NCBI GenBank assembly: GCA_019242135.1
Contig: JAFAWC010000521.1
Span: forward strand, 1 to 8,192
Direction of reading: 5' to 3'
Origin: Mycobacteriaceae bacterium
GTDB lineage: Bacteria > Actinomycetota > Actinomycetes > Mycobacteriales > Mycobacteriaceae
Length of the DNA stretch: 8,192 nucleotides
In this document: in pieces, positions 7,283 to 8,192 of the stretch
How positions within the stretch are numbered: position 1 is the stretch's first letter
How the letters are laid out: the number at the start of each line of letters is the position of its first letter
Position numbers and translations under genes: made by a program
Notes under the pieces: generated by a model
What the model was told of the DNA's origin: nothing
The model's input: only the letters and a program-made list of their open reading frames with translations
The model's database searches: none

Positions 7283-8192
7283 GTGATCACCGCTACGGAC
7301 CTTGAGGTCCGCGCTGGCGCGCGGATCCTGCTGTCCGCGACGGCCTCGGCGCTGCGTGTGCAACCAGGTGATCGCATCGGTCTCGTGGGCCGCAACGGGG
7401 CCGGCAAGACCACCACCATGCGGATCCTCGCGGGCGAGGCCGAGCCCTATGCGGGAGCTGTGCAGCGCAAGGGCGAAATCGGTTACCTTCCACAGGATCC
7501 CAAGGAGGGCAACCTGAGTCTGATAGCACGCGATCGGGTGCTCTCGGCTCGTGGGCTCGATACGCTGATGGCCGACCTCGAGAAGCAGCAGGCGGTGATG
7601 GCCGAGGTCGTCGACGACGTCGAGCGGGACCGTGCCGTGCGTCGGTATGGCCAGCTCGAGGAGCGGTTCGCCGCACTCGGCGGATATGTCGCCGAAAGCG
7701 AAGCCTCCCGTATCTGCTCCAATCTCGGCCTGCCGGACCGCGTCTTGACGCAACCGCTGCGCACACTGTCGGGTGGTCAGCGTCGTCGCGTGGAACTGGC
7801 ACGCATTCTATTCGCCGCCGCTGACACGGGCGCCGGGTCTGCCACCACGCTGCTGCTCGACGAGCCCACCAACCATCTCGACGCGGATTCGCTCGGATGG
7901 CTCAGAGACTTCCTACTGACCCACGCCGGCGGCCTGGTCGTGATCAGCCACAACGTAGATCTGCTCGCTGATGTCGTGAACAAGGTCTGGTTTCTCGACG
8001 CAGTGCGTGGCGAGGTCGACGTCTACAACATGACGTGGCGAAAGTATCTCGACGCCCGCGCCACCGACGAGCAACGGCGCCGCCGCGAACGCGCCAACGC
8101 TGAACGCAAGGCCGCCGCCCTGCGCGCGCAAGCCGCCAAACTCGGCGCGAAGGCCACCAAAGCCGTTGCGGCTCAGAATATGCTGCGGCGCG
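7283..8192 (+). CDS. ABC-F family ATPase, 5' part only (Rv1473-like)
   Basis: ABC-F proteins have two ATPase domains and no membrane segments; they act on ribosomes in translation or antibiotic protection. The first 303 residues are visible and the frame is open at the right edge. The first ATPase domain has Walker A GRNGAGKTT (36-44), Q-loop Gln71 (GYLPQDPK), signature LSGGQRRR (162-169), Walker B with catalytic Glu in LLLDEPTNHLD (190-200), and His223 (VISHNVD). From about 250 the sequence turns into a charged, Arg/Ala/Lys-rich helical segment, the start of the interdomain linker that reaches the ribosomal P-site in this family. The GTG start at 7283 has AGAGGAG (7269-7275) with 7-nt spacing, 27 nt after echA12, so it is likely in the same operon. 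Similarity to M. tuberculosis Rv1473 is recalled; the exact role is not settled from sequence. Confidence 0.94.
   Translation, partial: MITATDLEVRAGARILLSATASALRVQPGDRIGLVGRNGAGKTTTMRILAGEAEPYAGAVQRKGEIGYLPQDPKEGNLSLIARDRVLSARGLDTLMADLEKQQAVMAEVVDDVERDRAVRRYGQLEERFAALGGYVAESEASRICSNLGLPDRVLTQPLRTLSGGQRRRVELARILFAAADTGAGSATTLLLDEPTNHLDADSLGWLRDFLLTHAGGLVVISHNVDLLADVVNKVWFLDAVRGEVDVYNMTWRKYLDARATDEQRRRRERANAERKAAALRAQAAKLGAKATKAVAAQNMLRR

Noticed and set aside
6926..7753. Minus-strand open frame of 275 codons opposite echA12 and the ABC-F gene
   Set aside because: It spans two well-supported genes and their intergenic gap, and shows no conserved domain or ribosome binding site.

Overview
The window reads as a chromosomal stretch of a mycobacterium. 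The DNA is GC-rich, the start codons are a mix of ATG, GTG and TTG, and the gene order is the mycobacterial SUF iron-sulfur operon (sufD-sufC-sufS-sufU-sufT), followed further along by a thioredoxin, an EchA12-type crotonase and an ABC-F ATPase. That second group matches the M. tuberculosis Rv1471-Rv1473 neighbourhood from memory. I cannot name the species; the genes between the two conserved blocks differ from what I recall of M. tuberculosis, so a non-tuberculous Mycobacterium/Mycolicibacterium is likely.

Region 1 (1-3485, + strand) is the distal part of the SUF operon. The window opens inside sufD, and sufC, sufS, sufU and sufT follow with gaps of 2-3 nt or a 4-nt overlap. SufS takes sulfur from cysteine, SufU accepts it as a zinc-dependent sulfurtransferase, SufC/SufD (with SufB, which lies off the left edge) form the ATP-driven scaffold, and SufT is a DUF59 maturation factor.

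Region 2 (3475-6044) is accessory. It holds a minus-strand lipoprotein with two DUF5666-like repeats, whose 3' end overlaps sufT by 11 bp. A plus-strand DUF222/HNH (13E12-repeat family) gene follows, with a near-consensus mycobacterial LexA/SOS box lying over its probable start codon. After it comes a 43-codon gene for a single-pass membrane protein, preceded by a very strong ribosome binding site.

Region 3 (6008-8192, + strand) begins with a near-perfect SigH/SigE-type promoter (GGGAACA, 17 nt, CGTT) ending 9 nt before a thioredoxin gene. The thioredoxin gene is followed closely by echA12 and by a truncated ABC-F gene that runs off the right edge.

The window is therefore two conserved blocks (iron-sulfur assembly and a probable disulfide-stress thioredoxin unit) separated by a variable segment that appears to carry DNA-damage-controlled genes. 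I found no tRNA, rRNA, CRISPR array or intact insertion sequence. The most notable unexplained items are the small membrane protein downstream of the SOS-controlled HNH gene, the placement of the LexA box on the start codon, and the SigH-like promoter.
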